From Pseudomonadota bacterium (GTDB taxonomy: Bacteria; Pseudomonadota; Alphaproteobacteria; Sphingomonadales; Sphingomonadaceae), in NCBI GenBank assembly GCA_023416515.1, contig JAEZHP010000028.1:1-64000 (forward strand): a stretch of DNA of 64,000 bases. The letters are read 5' to 3'. A model generated the notes under the pieces. The model was given only the letters and a program-made list of their open reading frames with translations, did not search any database and was not told the DNA's origin. Both the position numbers and the translations under genes were made by a program. Of this stretch, positions 9,835 to 18,501 are shown one piece after another. Within the stretch, counting starts at the first letter, position 1. Each line of letters begins with the position of its first letter.

Positions 9835-10314
9835 TCAGGCGGTGGGCTCTTCAATTGGAAACGCCAAGGTCGCTTTGACCCTTTTCTTGACGAAGCTGGT
9901 CTCGAAGCGGCGGACGGCTGGGTGTTCGGCGAGGTTGGCGTCGGCGAAGTCGTTGTAGGCGGCCATGTCGCGGGCGACGACGAGGGCGAGAATGTCGAAG
10001 GTGCCGGCGATGTCGAGCAGGAGCTGGACGTTGGCGCTTGCGGCGAGGCGGCGGCGGAGGCGGTCGCCTTCCTGGGGCGCGTGACGCTCGAGCTGGATGT
10101 GGACGATCGCAGAGAGCGGCTGGCCGGCGGCTCGGTCGGAGAGGATCGCGACGTCGGCGGCGATGGCGCCGGTGGCACGGAGGCGGCGGACCCGGCGCGC
10201 CACGGCGGAGGGCGAGCGGCCGACCTGCTCGGCGAGCTGGTCGGCGGTCTGGAGATTGTCGTGCTGGAGAGCCGCGAGCAGCCGGCGGTCGAGCGCGTCG
10301 AGTGTTTGCCGCAT
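9835..10314 (-). CDS. Lrp/AsnC family transcriptional regulator
   Basis: 159 residues from ATG 10314 (MRQTLDALDRRLL), the usual Lrp start; longer in-frame starts add residues that do not fit the family. The N-terminal helix-turn-helix is LDRRLLAALQHDNLQTADQLAEQVGRSPSAVARRVRRLRATG in outline (residues 8-48), and the rest is the RAM/AsnC ligand-binding domain, with the typical GTFDILALVVARDMAAYNDF. It should form dimers or octamers that bind amino acids and control transport or metabolism genes. It is divergent from the S41 peptidase gene, with about 110 bp between the two starts, so the promoters probably overlap. Confidence 0.92.
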   Translation of the reverse strand: MRQTLDALDRRLLAALQHDNLQTADQLAEQVGRSPSAVARRVRRLRATGAIAADVAILSDRAAGQPLSAIVHIQLERHAPQEGDRLRRRLAASANVQLLLDIAGTFDILALVVARDMAAYNDFADANLAEHPAVRRFETSFVKKRVKATLAFPIEEPTA

Positions 10315-10424
10315 GGCGCCGCTTGAACCCCTTTCGTGCCAGAAACTGGCAAGCTTCACCTCTTGTTTGCCCCAAACCGGCGCTGTCCCCAAGGGATAAG
10401 GCAGGAGGAAATGGGAGTTTTCCG

Positions 10425-11743
10425 ATGAAGCGCAGAACCGCCTTTCTTTTCGCCGCCGCCTTCTGCCTCGCCGCGCCCGCGGCGGCCCAGCCAGTCACCC
10501 GCCCCTCGCCCGCGCCGGCGGCCGTCAACGTGCAGCAAGTGGTGAGCGAGGTCCGGCGGGTGATCGCGGAGCGCTACGTGCTCCGGAGCGGCGGCCGGCG
10601 CTCGACGCAGTGCTTGCCGAAGGCCTGTCGTCGGGCCGCTACGCGACCAGCGACGCAAGCCAGCTTGCGGAGCGGATCAACGAGGACCTGACCCGCGTCG
10701 GCCACGACCGACATCTCAATTTTCGCTTCGATCCTCGCGCCGCGGGCATGTTCAGCGGCCAAGGCGGGCGCGAGCCCGATCCCGCCGTCTATGAACGCCA
10801 GGCGCGGAGCCGCAATTACGGCGTCCGCGAGCTTCGAGTGCTCCCCGGCAACGTCCGCTACATGGCCTATGACGGGTTCGACTGGACCGGCGAGACCTCG
10901 GCAGCGGCGCTCGAGACGGCGATGCGATTCCTCTCCGGCGGCGACGCGGTGATCATCGACCTCAGGCGCAACGGCGGCGGAAGCCCGGAGGCTGTGCAAT
11001 ATATCACCAGCCATTTCATGGCCGGCGGCCAGCCGCTGATGACCTTCCACATGAACGGCTCCGAGACCCCGGACCGGACCGCGACCCTGGCCGATGTCCC
11101 GGCTGGGCGGATGATCGGCAAGCCGCTCTACGTGCTGACCAGCAACGCCACGGCTTCGGCGGCCGAGGAATTTGTCGGCCATGTCGCCGGCTACCGGCTC
11201 GGAACGCTTGTCGGCGAGAACACCGCCGGCGCGGGCTTCCGCAACCAACTGGTGCCGATCGCCGGCAACTTCGTCCTCAGCGTGTCGGTCGGCCGAGCGG
11301 TGCTCGCGTCGACCGGGCGGGATTGGGAGGCAGTCGGCCATGCGCCGAACATCGTGGCCCCGGTCCCCGCCGCGCTCGACGTCGCCCACGCCGCGGCGCT
11401 TCGCCAGCTTGCCCAGAATGCGACAGGTGCCGAGCGCGACCGGATGATCGCCCTTGCCGACACGATGGCGGCGCGCGGCGAGCGACGTTCGCCTGCCTTG
11501 CCGCTCACCGCTTATGCGGGAGCGTTCGGCGAGCGGGCGATCGTGGCGGAGGGCGACCGGCTCTATTACCAGCGCGGCCAGCGGCCGCGCGAGCCGCTCA
11601 TCCCGCTCGGGGCCAATCGCTTCGCGATGGAGAACAACCCGCTGCTCCAGGTCGAGTTCGCGGCGGACGGGACCCGGGCCACGGCGTTCACGATCACTCC
11701 GATCGGAGAAGCGTCGCAGGGGACGTATCAGCGGACTCAGTAA
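10425..11743 (+). pseudogene. S41 family peptidase with one-base frameshift
   Basis: The reading frame begins at ATG 10425 with a signal peptide (MKRRTAFLF...APAAAQP) and breaks near 10583. From there the protein continues in another frame to 11743. Adding one C in the CTCC at 10581-10584 would give V-L-P-E-R-R-P-A-L-D-A-V and join both parts into about 440 residues. The downstream part has S41 peptidase features: VIIDLRRNGGGS, YVLTSNATASAAEEFVGH (nucleophilic Ser region) and LVGENTAGAGFR. Such C-terminal-processing-like periplasmic serine peptidases end here in a DUF-like beta domain. It is either a recent pseudogene or a sequencing error in a short C-run. Confidence 0.8.
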
Positions 11744-11752
11744 AGGTCTCAC

Positions 11753-11772
11753 CCCTCCCCTGAACGGGAGGG
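11753..11772. terminator. Bidirectional hairpin between convergent genes
   Basis: CCCTCCC and GGGAGGG form a perfect 7 bp stem with a 6-base loop, between the ends of the S41 peptidase gene and gor. There is no long T-run on either side, so it may be a weak or Rho-assisted terminator. Confidence 0.5.
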
Positions 11773-11779
11773 CTAGATC

Positions 11780-13129
11780 TCATTTCATCAGAACGAGCTC
11801 TTCCGACATGGTCGGATGGAGGGCGATGGTCTCGTCGAACTGAGCCTTGGTGAGGCCGGCCTTCACGGCGATCGCGGCGGCCTGGAGGATCTCGGGGGCG
11901 TCGGGGCCTATCATGTGGAGGCCGACGACCTGGCCGGTCGCCTCGTCGACGATCATCTTGTAGAGCGAGCGCTCGTTGCGGTTGGCGAGCACGTTCTTCA
12001 TCGGCCGGAAGTCGGCGGCGTAAGTCTTGTAGCTGCCGAGCTTGTCGCGCGCCTGGCTCTCGGTCATGCCGACTCCGGCGATCGGCGGGTGGCTGAACAC
12101 GGCGCTCGGGATGTTCTGGTAGTCGACACGGGTCGGCTTGCCGCCGAACAGGGTGTCGGCGAAGGCCTGGCCCTCGCGGATCGCCACCGGCGTGAGCTGG
12201 ACCCGGTCGGTGACGTCGCCGATCGCGTAGATGCTCGGGACGCTGGTCTGGTTGTCCTCATCGACGAGGATCGCGCCGTTCTTGCCGAGCTCGACCCCCA
12301 CATCCTCCAGGCCGAGGCCGGCGCTGTTCGGGTTGCGGCCGACCGCCCACAAAAGCATGTCCGCCTCGACCGGGTCCTGCCCGGTGAGATGGATGAGAAG
12401 GCTTCCGTCCTCCTGCTTGTCGATCCGCTCGAAGGGCGCGTTGAACAGGAAGTTGATGCCCTTGGTCAGGCTGATCTGGAGAAGGCGGTCTCGGATCTGC
12501 TCGTCATAGCCGCGAAGGATCCGGTCGCCGCGATTGACCAGGGTCACCTTCGAGCCGAATTCGTGGAAGATCCCGGCGAATTCGTTGGCGATATAGCCAC
12601 CCCCGGCGATCACCGCGCGCCGCGGAATCTCGTCGAGGTTGAAGACCTCGTTAGAGGTGATTCCGTGCTTGGCGCCGGGGACATCGGGCACGAACGGCCA
12701 TGAGCCGGTTGCGACCAGGATGGTCGCCGCCTTGATCTTCGTGCCGTCGGCGAGGGTGACCTCGTTGCCGCCGGTGATGGTCGCGCGCTGGTCGTACAGC
12801 TCGACATTGTTGTTCTCGAGGATGCCGCCGTAGATGCCCTCGAGCCGGTCGACCTCGGCGAGCACGTTGTCGCGGAGCGTTGTCCACTCGAACTTGCAGG
12901 CCGGGACTTCCCAGCCGAAGCGCCGCGCGTCCTGAAGGTCCTCGGCGAAATGGGCGCCGTAGACGAGCAATTTCTTGGGGACGCAGCCGCGGATCACGCA
13001 GGTGCCGCCGAGGCGGAATTCTTCGGCGAGCGCAACCCGAGCGCCGTGAGCAGCGGCGACCCGAGACGCCCGCACCCCGCCCGAGCCGCCGCCGATCACG
13101 AACAGGTCATAGTCGTAGGTGGCGGGCAT
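11780..13129 (-). CDS. gor: Glutathione-disulfide reductase
   Basis: 449 residues. It reduces oxidised glutathione with NADPH in the cytoplasm. The FAD-binding GGGSGGVRASRVAA is near residue 13, the redox-active GGTCVIRGCVPKK disulfide follows, the NADPH-binding Rossmann motif is AGGGYIANEFAGIF, the second FAD contact is YAIGDVT, and the dimer-interface catalytic HPTMSEELV is at the C-terminus. AGGAG lies 7 bases before the ATG. It follows pgi on the same strand with an 87 bp gap, so the two may be co-transcribed, which would link NADPH-generating sugar metabolism with redox defence. Confidence 0.96.
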   Translation of the reverse strand: MPATYDYDLFVIGGGSGGVRASRVAAAHGARVALAEEFRLGGTCVIRGCVPKKLLVYGAHFAEDLQDARRFGWEVPACKFEWTTLRDNVLAEVDRLEGIYGGILENNNVELYDQRATITGGNEVTLADGTKIKAATILVATGSWPFVPDVPGAKHGITSNEVFNLDEIPRRAVIAGGGYIANEFAGIFHEFGSKVTLVNRGDRILRGYDEQIRDRLLQISLTKGINFLFNAPFERIDKQEDGSLLIHLTGQDPVEADMLLWAVGRNPNSAGLGLEDVGVELGKNGAILVDEDNQTSVPSIYAIGDVTDRVQLTPVAIREGQAFADTLFGGKPTRVDYQNIPSAVFSHPPIAGVGMTESQARDKLGSYKTYAADFRPMKNVLANRNERSLYKMIVDEATGQVVGLHMIGPDAPEILQAAAIAVKAGLTKAQFDETIALHPTMSEELVLMK

Positions 13130-13216
13130 TGGGTCGGCTCCTGGAGAAGTTCGGTACGCGGGCGATATGGGCGGGCTCAGCCCTGGCGCCTAATGGACGA
13201 TCTCGATGAGAGTGAG

Positions 13217-14728
13217 CTAGCCTTCTTCATCGATCCCGAAGGCGCGCTCGATGAGGGCCTTGGTCGAGGGGTCGAATTCGAGGGCGCCGGGCATGTCGAT
13301 CGCCTTGGCCATCTCCTTGCCGAGCTCGACCCCGAACTGGTCGAACGGGTTGATCCCGAGAAGCACGGCGTTCGCGAACACCCGGTGTTCGTAGAAAGCG
13401 AGCAGCGCGCCGAGGCTGCGCGGGTCGAGGCGGTCGAGGAGGATCGTCGTGGAAGGGCGGTCGCCGGGATAATTGCGGTGCGGATCGTCCGAAGCGCGCC
13501 CGGCCATCAGGGCGGCACCCTGGGCGAAGCAGTTACTGAGCAGCTGGGCGTGGTGCTCGAAGGACAGGGTGTGGCCGGGCTCGATGCAGGCAATGAATTC
13601 GACCGGCACCAGGTGCGTGCCCTGGTGGAGAAGCTGGAACACCGCGTGCTGGGCGTCGGTGCCGACCCCGCCCCAGGTGATCGGAGCGGTGGCCCGGCCG
13701 ACCGGCGAGCCGTCGAGGCGAACGCTCTTGCCGTTCGATTCCATCTCGAGCTGCTGAAGATAGGGCGGCAGCAGGCGCAGCCGCTCGTCATAAGCGAAGA
13801 CGGCGCGGGTCGGGCAGCCGCGGAGGTTGGCGTAAGTGCGGTCGACGAAGGCGGCGAGGACCGGGACGTTGGCGGCGATCGGCGAGTGGCGGAAATGGCG
13901 GTCCATCTCGGCGGCCCCCTCGAGCAGCTCCTCGAAGGCGGTCCAGCCGAGGGCGAGAGCGGCGGGGAAGCCGATCGACGACCACAGGGAGAAGCGGCCG
14001 CCGACGGTCTCGCTGAACGGAAGGATCCGGGTTTCGTCGACCCCGAACTCCAGGGCTTTGTCGGTACTGGCGGTCACCGCGATCACCTGGCCGTAGGGGT
14101 CGGCGACTCCATTCTCCTCCATCCACTGGAGCGCGGAGGCGGCGTTCAGCATCGTCTCGGTGGTGGTGAAGGTCTTGGACGCAATCACCAGCAGGGTGGC
14201 GTGCGGGTCGAAATCGCGGATCGCCTCGGTGAGCGCGGTGCCGTCAACATTTGAGACGATGGCGGTGTCGTAGCGGCCGGAGTCGCGGCCGAGCGCGTCG
14301 ACGATCAGCTTCGGGCCGAGCGCAGAGCCGCCGATTCCGACATGGAGGATGTGGCGGACCGGGCCGAAGGCTTCGGCCTCGACCGCGTCGATCAGGGTGC
14401 GCATTCGGGCGTGGAACTGGCGCGCCTGGTCGACGCTCTCGGGAGCGCCCTCGCCTCGCTCAGCGGTGTGCTCGGCGGCGCGGTCCTCGGTCGGGTTGAC
14501 GATCGCTCCGGCGAACAGAGCCTCGCGGTGGCCGGCGAGGTCCTGCTCCTCGGCGAGCGCCGAGAAACGCTCGATGAGGCCCGCGTCGAGATGGGTCTTG
14601 GCGAAGTCGAAGCGAATCCCGCACGCCTCCAGCACGAGGCGGTCGAGCCGATCGGGCTCGCTCGCGAACAGCTCCTTGAGCGTTTTCGTCCCGCCGGCGC
14701 CTTCGAGCGCCTGCCAAGCCTCTTCCAT
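13217..14728 (-). CDS. pgi: Glucose-6-phosphate isomerase
   Basis: 503 residues from ATG 14728 (MEEAWQALEGAGG); an earlier in-frame start adds 23 unlikely residues. It interconverts glucose-6-phosphate and fructose-6-phosphate. Family signatures are present: HVGIGGSALGPK, SKTFTTTETM, the PGI signature GGRFSLWSSIGFPAAL and DQFGVELGKEMA near the C-terminus. Its neighbour downstream is gor. The long open frame on the opposite strand here is a GC-driven shadow. Confidence 0.96.
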   Translation of the reverse strand: MEEAWQALEGAGGTKTLKELFASEPDRLDRLVLEACGIRFDFAKTHLDAGLIERFSALAEEQDLAGHREALFAGAIVNPTEDRAAEHTAERGEGAPESVDQARQFHARMRTLIDAVEAEAFGPVRHILHVGIGGSALGPKLIVDALGRDSGRYDTAIVSNVDGTALTEAIRDFDPHATLLVIASKTFTTTETMLNAASALQWMEENGVADPYGQVIAVTASTDKALEFGVDETRILPFSETVGGRFSLWSSIGFPAALALGWTAFEELLEGAAEMDRHFRHSPIAANVPVLAAFVDRTYANLRGCPTRAVFAYDERLRLLPPYLQQLEMESNGKSVRLDGSPVGRATAPITWGGVGTDAQHAVFQLLHQGTHLVPVEFIACIEPGHTLSFEHHAQLLSNCFAQGAALMAGRASDDPHRNYPGDRPSTTILLDRLDPRSLGALLAFYEHRVFANAVLLGINPFDQFGVELGKEMAKAIDMPGALEFDPSTKALIERAFGIDEEG

Positions 14729-14855
14729 CTCGAACTCCCTGGTCTGTCCCCGCCGCACTAGGCGCAGTTGAACGCCCATTGAAGCGGATTGCTTCACCCA
14801 ATGAATTCATGGTTGATCGAGTTAAGATTGACGACCGGACGGCCATGGTAGGAGG

Positions 14856-15914
14856 ATGTCCGGCGCCGCCTGGCAGTGGCAGTCGGGAACGAAGGGGGCG
14901 ATCCTGAGACTGGCCTATTCCCGATCCGTTTTCCGCCGTTCCGACTGGCACGGGATGGCGTTCGCGCTCGCGCTCTACCTCCTCGCGGTGGCAGCGCGCG
15001 AACTGTTTGGAATCGCGCCCGGCCAATATCCGTTCCTGACCTTCTTCCCGGCCGTGGTTCTGACCGCAATCTTCGCCGGCGCGCGTCCGGCGATCCTGTT
15101 GTCGGCAGCCTCGCTCCTGACTGCCTGGTATTTCTACATTCCGCCGTTCCGCTCGTTCGGATTGTCGCCGGCGCTGATCCCGGCGCTGTTTCTGTTCGTC
15201 TTCATCGTTTCCGTGATCGTTTACTTCGTCCACACGCTGACATCGCTTACCGAAAAGCTCGAGGCCGAGCAGCGCGTGTCGTTCGAGCTGATAGAGCAGC
15301 AGCGGACGATGTTCGCCGAACTCCAGCATCGAGTCGCGAACAACCTCGCCTTCCTGTCGAGCCTGCTCGTCCTCCAGAAGAAGCAGATCGCGGCCGAACC
15401 CGAGGCGGCGCCGAAGCTCCTCGACGAGACTGTCCGGCGCCTCGATACGATGGGCAGGCTCCACCGCCGCCTTCACGATCCCGGGGCGGTGAACAGGCCG
15501 ATGCCCGAATATCTGCAGGAGCTGTGCGCCGATCTCCTGGCCGTCAGCGGCGCCAGGAACATCGTCTGCCTCGTCGATGCCGACGACGTGCGCCTCGACC
15601 TTGCACGCCTCACCGCAATGTCGCTGCTGATCGCCGAGCTCGTCACCAATTCGTTGAAGCACGCCTTCACCGGGCGAGACGGCGGCACGATTCGCATCGA
15701 CCTCAAGCGGAAGGAGGGCGAGGAGGTCAGCCTCGAAGTCTCCGACGACGGTCCGGGAATGCCCGCGGGCTCTGGCGGCAGGGCGGCGCCTGGGCTGGGC
15801 ATCAAGATCATCCAGGGCCTCGCGACGCAGATGAACGCGAAGATCTCGCTGCCCGAAGCCGGCAGCTCGCTCATCAGCCTGGCTTTCCCGTCCGGTCGGG
15901 AGACGCGCCGCTAA
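14856..15914 (+). CDS. Membrane sensor histidine kinase, HisKA_2/HWE type with DUF4118
   Basis: About 352 residues. Four hydrophobic segments between residues 34 and 128 correspond to a DUF4118-like (KdpD-type) membrane domain. They are followed by a coiled stretch and the dimerisation/phosphoacceptor box AELQHRVANNLAFLSSLL with His158, then an HATPase domain (AELVTNSLKHAF, DDGPGMP, GLGIKII). This box type belongs to the HisKA_2 family, which usually phosphorylates single-domain or PhyR-like receivers in the alphaproteobacterial general stress response; no receiver gene is adjacent. The start is uncertain: the AGGAGG directly abuts ATG 14856, so a downstream start is possible. Confidence 0.87.
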   Translation: MSGAAWQWQSGTKGAILRLAYSRSVFRRSDWHGMAFALALYLLAVAARELFGIAPGQYPFLTFFPAVVLTAIFAGARPAILLSAASLLTAWYFYIPPFRSFGLSPALIPALFLFVFIVSVIVYFVHTLTSLTEKLEAEQRVSFELIEQQRTMFAELQHRVANNLAFLSSLLVLQKKQIAAEPEAAPKLLDETVRRLDTMGRLHRRLHDPGAVNRPMPEYLQELCADLLAVSGARNIVCLVDADDVRLDLARLTAMSLLIAELVTNSLKHAFTGRDGGTIRIDLKRKEGEEVSLEVSDDGPGMPAGSGGRAAPGLGIKIIQGLATQMNAKISLPEAGSSLISLAFPSGRETRR

Positions 15915-15958
15915 CGCTTCGCTTGACCCGAACCCCCGCGCCAAGCGAAGGGACGGAA

Positions 15959-16831
15959 ATGGCAAGCGAAAGCGACAAGGCCGCGCCTGCGGCGGATCCG
16001 AATGCTTCGGCGGCTGCGTCGACAGAACCGCCCGAGAAGAAGGAGACGATCTGGAGCTTCCTTCGCTTCCTGCTCATCCTCGGCGTGATCACCTTGCTGG
16101 TACGCAGTCTGCTGTTCGCCCCGTTCAGCATCCCGTCGGGATCGATGCTCCCGAACCTGATGATCGGCGATTATCTGTTCGTGTCGAAATGGCCCTACGG
16201 CTATTCGCGCTATTCCTTCCCGTTCGGGATCGCGCAGTTCGACGGCAGGGTGATGAGCGCTCTTCCCGAGCGCGGCGACATCGCGGTGTTCCGCTATCCC
16301 GGGCCGCGCAACGAGGATTTCGTCAAGCGGGTGATCGGCCTTCCCGGCGACACGATCGAGCTTCGCGGCGGCGCGACCATCCTCAACGGCCAGCCGGTGC
16401 AGCGCCAGGACGCTGGCCAGTTCATCGTTCCGGTGTCCGAGAACAGCCCGTGCAATCCCTATCCGGGGAGCGCGGCTCGGCTGATCACGACCGATGACGG
16501 CCCCGCCTGCTCCTATCCGCTGGTCCGCGAGACTCTTCCGGGCGGGCGCAGCTTCGACACGATCGACCAGTTCCCCGCGTCGGAAGGCGACAATGTCGCG
16601 CCGTTCACCGTGCCCGAGGGCCATGTGTTCGTGATGGGTGATAATCGCGACGACAGCCTCGACGGCCGCTTCCCGGTCGCCCGCGGCGGAGTCGGCCTGC
16701 TTCCGCTCGAGAATCTCCAGGGCCGGGCGCTGATCAGCTTCTGGTCGACCGACGGCTCGGCGCAGTGGCTGCTGCCCTGGACCTGGTTCACCGCGGCCCG
16801 CTGGGACCGGATCGGGATGACCTATCCGTGA
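15959..16831 (+). CDS. lepB: Signal peptidase I
   Basis: 290 residues. A cytoplasmic Ala/Lys-rich N-terminus is followed by a membrane segment (residues about 33-53), then the catalytic Ser in FSIPSGSMLPNL and the general base Lys in EDFVKRVIGLPGD. HVFVMGDNRDDSLDGR is box E. It removes signal peptides from exported proteins at the outer face of the inner membrane. The ATG at 15959 is the first plausible start, because the longer open frame upstream overlaps the kinase gene. It begins the lepB-rnc-era operon; its stop overlaps the GTG start of rnc by 4 bases. Confidence 0.96.
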   Translation: MASESDKAAPAADPNASAAASTEPPEKKETIWSFLRFLLILGVITLLVRSLLFAPFSIPSGSMLPNLMIGDYLFVSKWPYGYSRYSFPFGIAQFDGRVMSALPERGDIAVFRYPGPRNEDFVKRVIGLPGDTIELRGGATILNGQPVQRQDAGQFIVPVSENSPCNPYPGSAARLITTDDGPACSYPLVRETLPGGRSFDTIDQFPASEGDNVAPFTVPEGHVFVMGDNRDDSLDGRFPVARGGVGLLPLENLQGRALISFWSTDGSAQWLLPWTWFTAARWDRIGMTYP

Positions 16832-17490
16832 GCGTTCTTGCCGCGTGGGTGGAGGCGGAAACCGGCCACGCCCCCGCCGACATCAGCCTCTTCGAACGGG
16901 CGATGACCCATTCGAGCCGCGGCGGCGCCGACTATGAGCGGCTCGAGTTCCTCGGCGACCGGGTGCTCGGCGTGGTCATCGCGTCCTGGCTCTACGCGCG
17001 GTTCGACGGCGAGAGCGAGGGGCAGCTGTCGCGGCGGCTGAACGTGCTCGTCTCGCGAGAGACCTGCGCGGAGGTGGCCCGCAACATCGGCCTCGCGCCG
17101 CGCATAAGGCTTGGCAAGCAGGCGCTCGAGGACGGCGCCGGCGACAGCGACAATGTCCTCGGCGACGTCATCGAGGCATTGCTCGGAGCGCTCTATCTCG
17201 AAGGCGGGATCGCCGCGGCGGAGACCTTCGTTCGGAGGCAGTGGGAAAGCCTCATCGACGAGCAGCGCTCGGCGCCCCAGCATCCCAAGTCGGGCCTCCA
17301 GGAATGGGCCGCGGCAAACAACCGCAAGCCGCCCGAATATCGCCTCGTCGACCGCTCGGGCCCGCAGCATGCGCCGAAGTTCGTCGTCGAGGTGTCGGTG
17401 CGCGGCGCCGGCGAGGCGCAGGCGGAAGGCGCGAGCAAGCAGGAGGCCGAAAAGGAAGCGGCCCGCCTGCTGTTGGAGAAATTGTCTTGA
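16828..17490 (+). CDS. rnc: Ribonuclease III
   Basis: 220 residues starting with GTG at 16828 inside the lepB stop (GTGA). The RNase III signature ERLEFLGDRVLG is at about residues 33-44, with the second metal-binding Asp/Glu in DVIEALLGALYLEGG. The C-terminal double-stranded RNA-binding domain runs from HPKSGLQEWAA to the end. It processes rRNA precursors and cleaves structured mRNAs. The lepB-rnc-era order is the usual one in alphaproteobacteria. Confidence 0.96.
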   Translation: MSVLAAWVEAETGHAPADISLFERAMTHSSRGGADYERLEFLGDRVLGVVIASWLYARFDGESEGQLSRRLNVLVSRETCAEVARNIGLAPRIRLGKQALEDGAGDSDNVLGDVIEALLGALYLEGGIAAAETFVRRQWESLIDEQRSAPQHPKSGLQEWAAANNRKPPEYRLVDRSGPQHAPKFVVEVSVRGAGEAQAEGASKQEAEKEAARLLLEKLS

Positions 17491-17524
17491 TCGCTGCGTT
17501 TTCCGCGCGTCCGGAGCTTAAATA

Positions 17525-18418
17525 ATGACACAGAGAGCAGGCCTGGTGGCCGTCGTCGGCGCTCCGAATGCGGGGAAGTCGACGCTGGTCAATGCGCTGG
17601 TCGGGCAGAAGGTCGCGATCGTGTCGCCCAAGGCGCAGACGACCCGCACTCGGCTGATGGGAATCGCCATCCTCGACGAGGTGCAGCTGCTTCTCGTCGA
17701 CACCCCGGGCATCTTCGAGGCGCGGCGCCGGCTTGACCGGGCGATGAACGCCGCGGTGTGGGAAGGGGCGAAGGACGCCGATGCCATCGCTCTTGTGGTC
17801 GATGCCGCGAAGGGCCTCAACCGCGCTCTCGAGCAGATCGTCCAGCGGATCGCGGAGCGGCGCGAGCCCAAGATCCTCGTCCTCAACAAGGTCGACATTA
17901 CCAAGAAGGACGATCTGCTCGCGCTGATCGCGGGGATGAACCAGCGCATCGACTTCACCGACACGTTCATGGTCTCGGCGACGACCGGCGACGGAGTGGC
18001 CGACCTTAAGGCGGCGCTTGCCAAGCGAATGCCGGAGGGGCCGTGGCTGTTCCCCGAGGATCAGGTCTCGGACGCGACCGACCGGATGATGGCGGCCGAG
18101 GTCACCCGCGAGCAGCTCTACCTCAAGCTCCACGCCGAGCTCCCCTATGCGAGCGCGATCGAGACCGAGAAATATGAGGAGCGCAAGGACGGCTCGGTCG
18201 CGATCCACCAGCAGATCCTCGTCGGCCGTGCGACCCAGAAGGCCATCGTTCTCGGCAAGGGCGGCTCGATGATCCGCCAGATCGGCGAGGCCGCTCGAAC
18301 CGAGCTCGCCGAGCTTCTCGGACGCAAGGTCCACCTCTTCCTCCACGTCAAGGTGAAGCCCGACTGGGAGGAGGACCGGGGCCTCTACCGCGAGATCGGC
18401 CTCGACTGGGTCGAGTAA
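17525..18418 (+). CDS. era: GTPase Era
   Basis: 297 residues. The G motifs are visible: G1 GAPNAGKST, G2 with TTRTRLMG, G3 DTPG, and G4 NKVD. The C-terminal KH domain contains GKGGSMIRQIGEAARTELAELL in outline. Era binds the 3' end of 16S rRNA and assists assembly of the small ribosomal subunit. It starts 34 bp after rnc and is the last clear gene of this operon. Confidence 0.96.
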   Translation: MTQRAGLVAVVGAPNAGKSTLVNALVGQKVAIVSPKAQTTRTRLMGIAILDEVQLLLVDTPGIFEARRRLDRAMNAAVWEGAKDADAIALVVDAAKGLNRALEQIVQRIAERREPKILVLNKVDITKKDDLLALIAGMNQRIDFTDTFMVSATTGDGVADLKAALAKRMPEGPWLFPEDQVSDATDRMMAAEVTREQLYLKLHAELPYASAIETEKYEERKDGSVAIHQQILVGRATQKAIVLGKGGSMIRQIGEAARTELAELLGRKVHLFLHVKVKPDWEEDRGLYREIGLDWVE

Positions 18419-18470
18419 GGTTCGCGCGGGCGGCTGTCCGCGCCCGGGACGGCGCTGACGAGGCCGTCGT

Positions 18471-18489
18471 CGCCTTTCCCTTAAAGGCG
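18471..18489 (+). other. Hairpin before the GT39-like gene
   Basis: CGCCTTT and AAAGGCG form a perfect 7 bp stem with a 5-base loop, ending 12 bases before the next ATG. It may terminate the era transcript or sit in the leader of the next gene; there is no T-run. Confidence 0.35.
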
Positions 18490-18501
18490 TAGGCGGCTGT
18501 C

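Noticed and set aside
12950..14254. Long plus-strand open frame of 434 codons antisense to pgi
   Set aside because: pgi on the minus strand has all family motifs; the antisense frame is rich in Arg, Gly, Val and Glu, has no domain and is open only because of the high GC.
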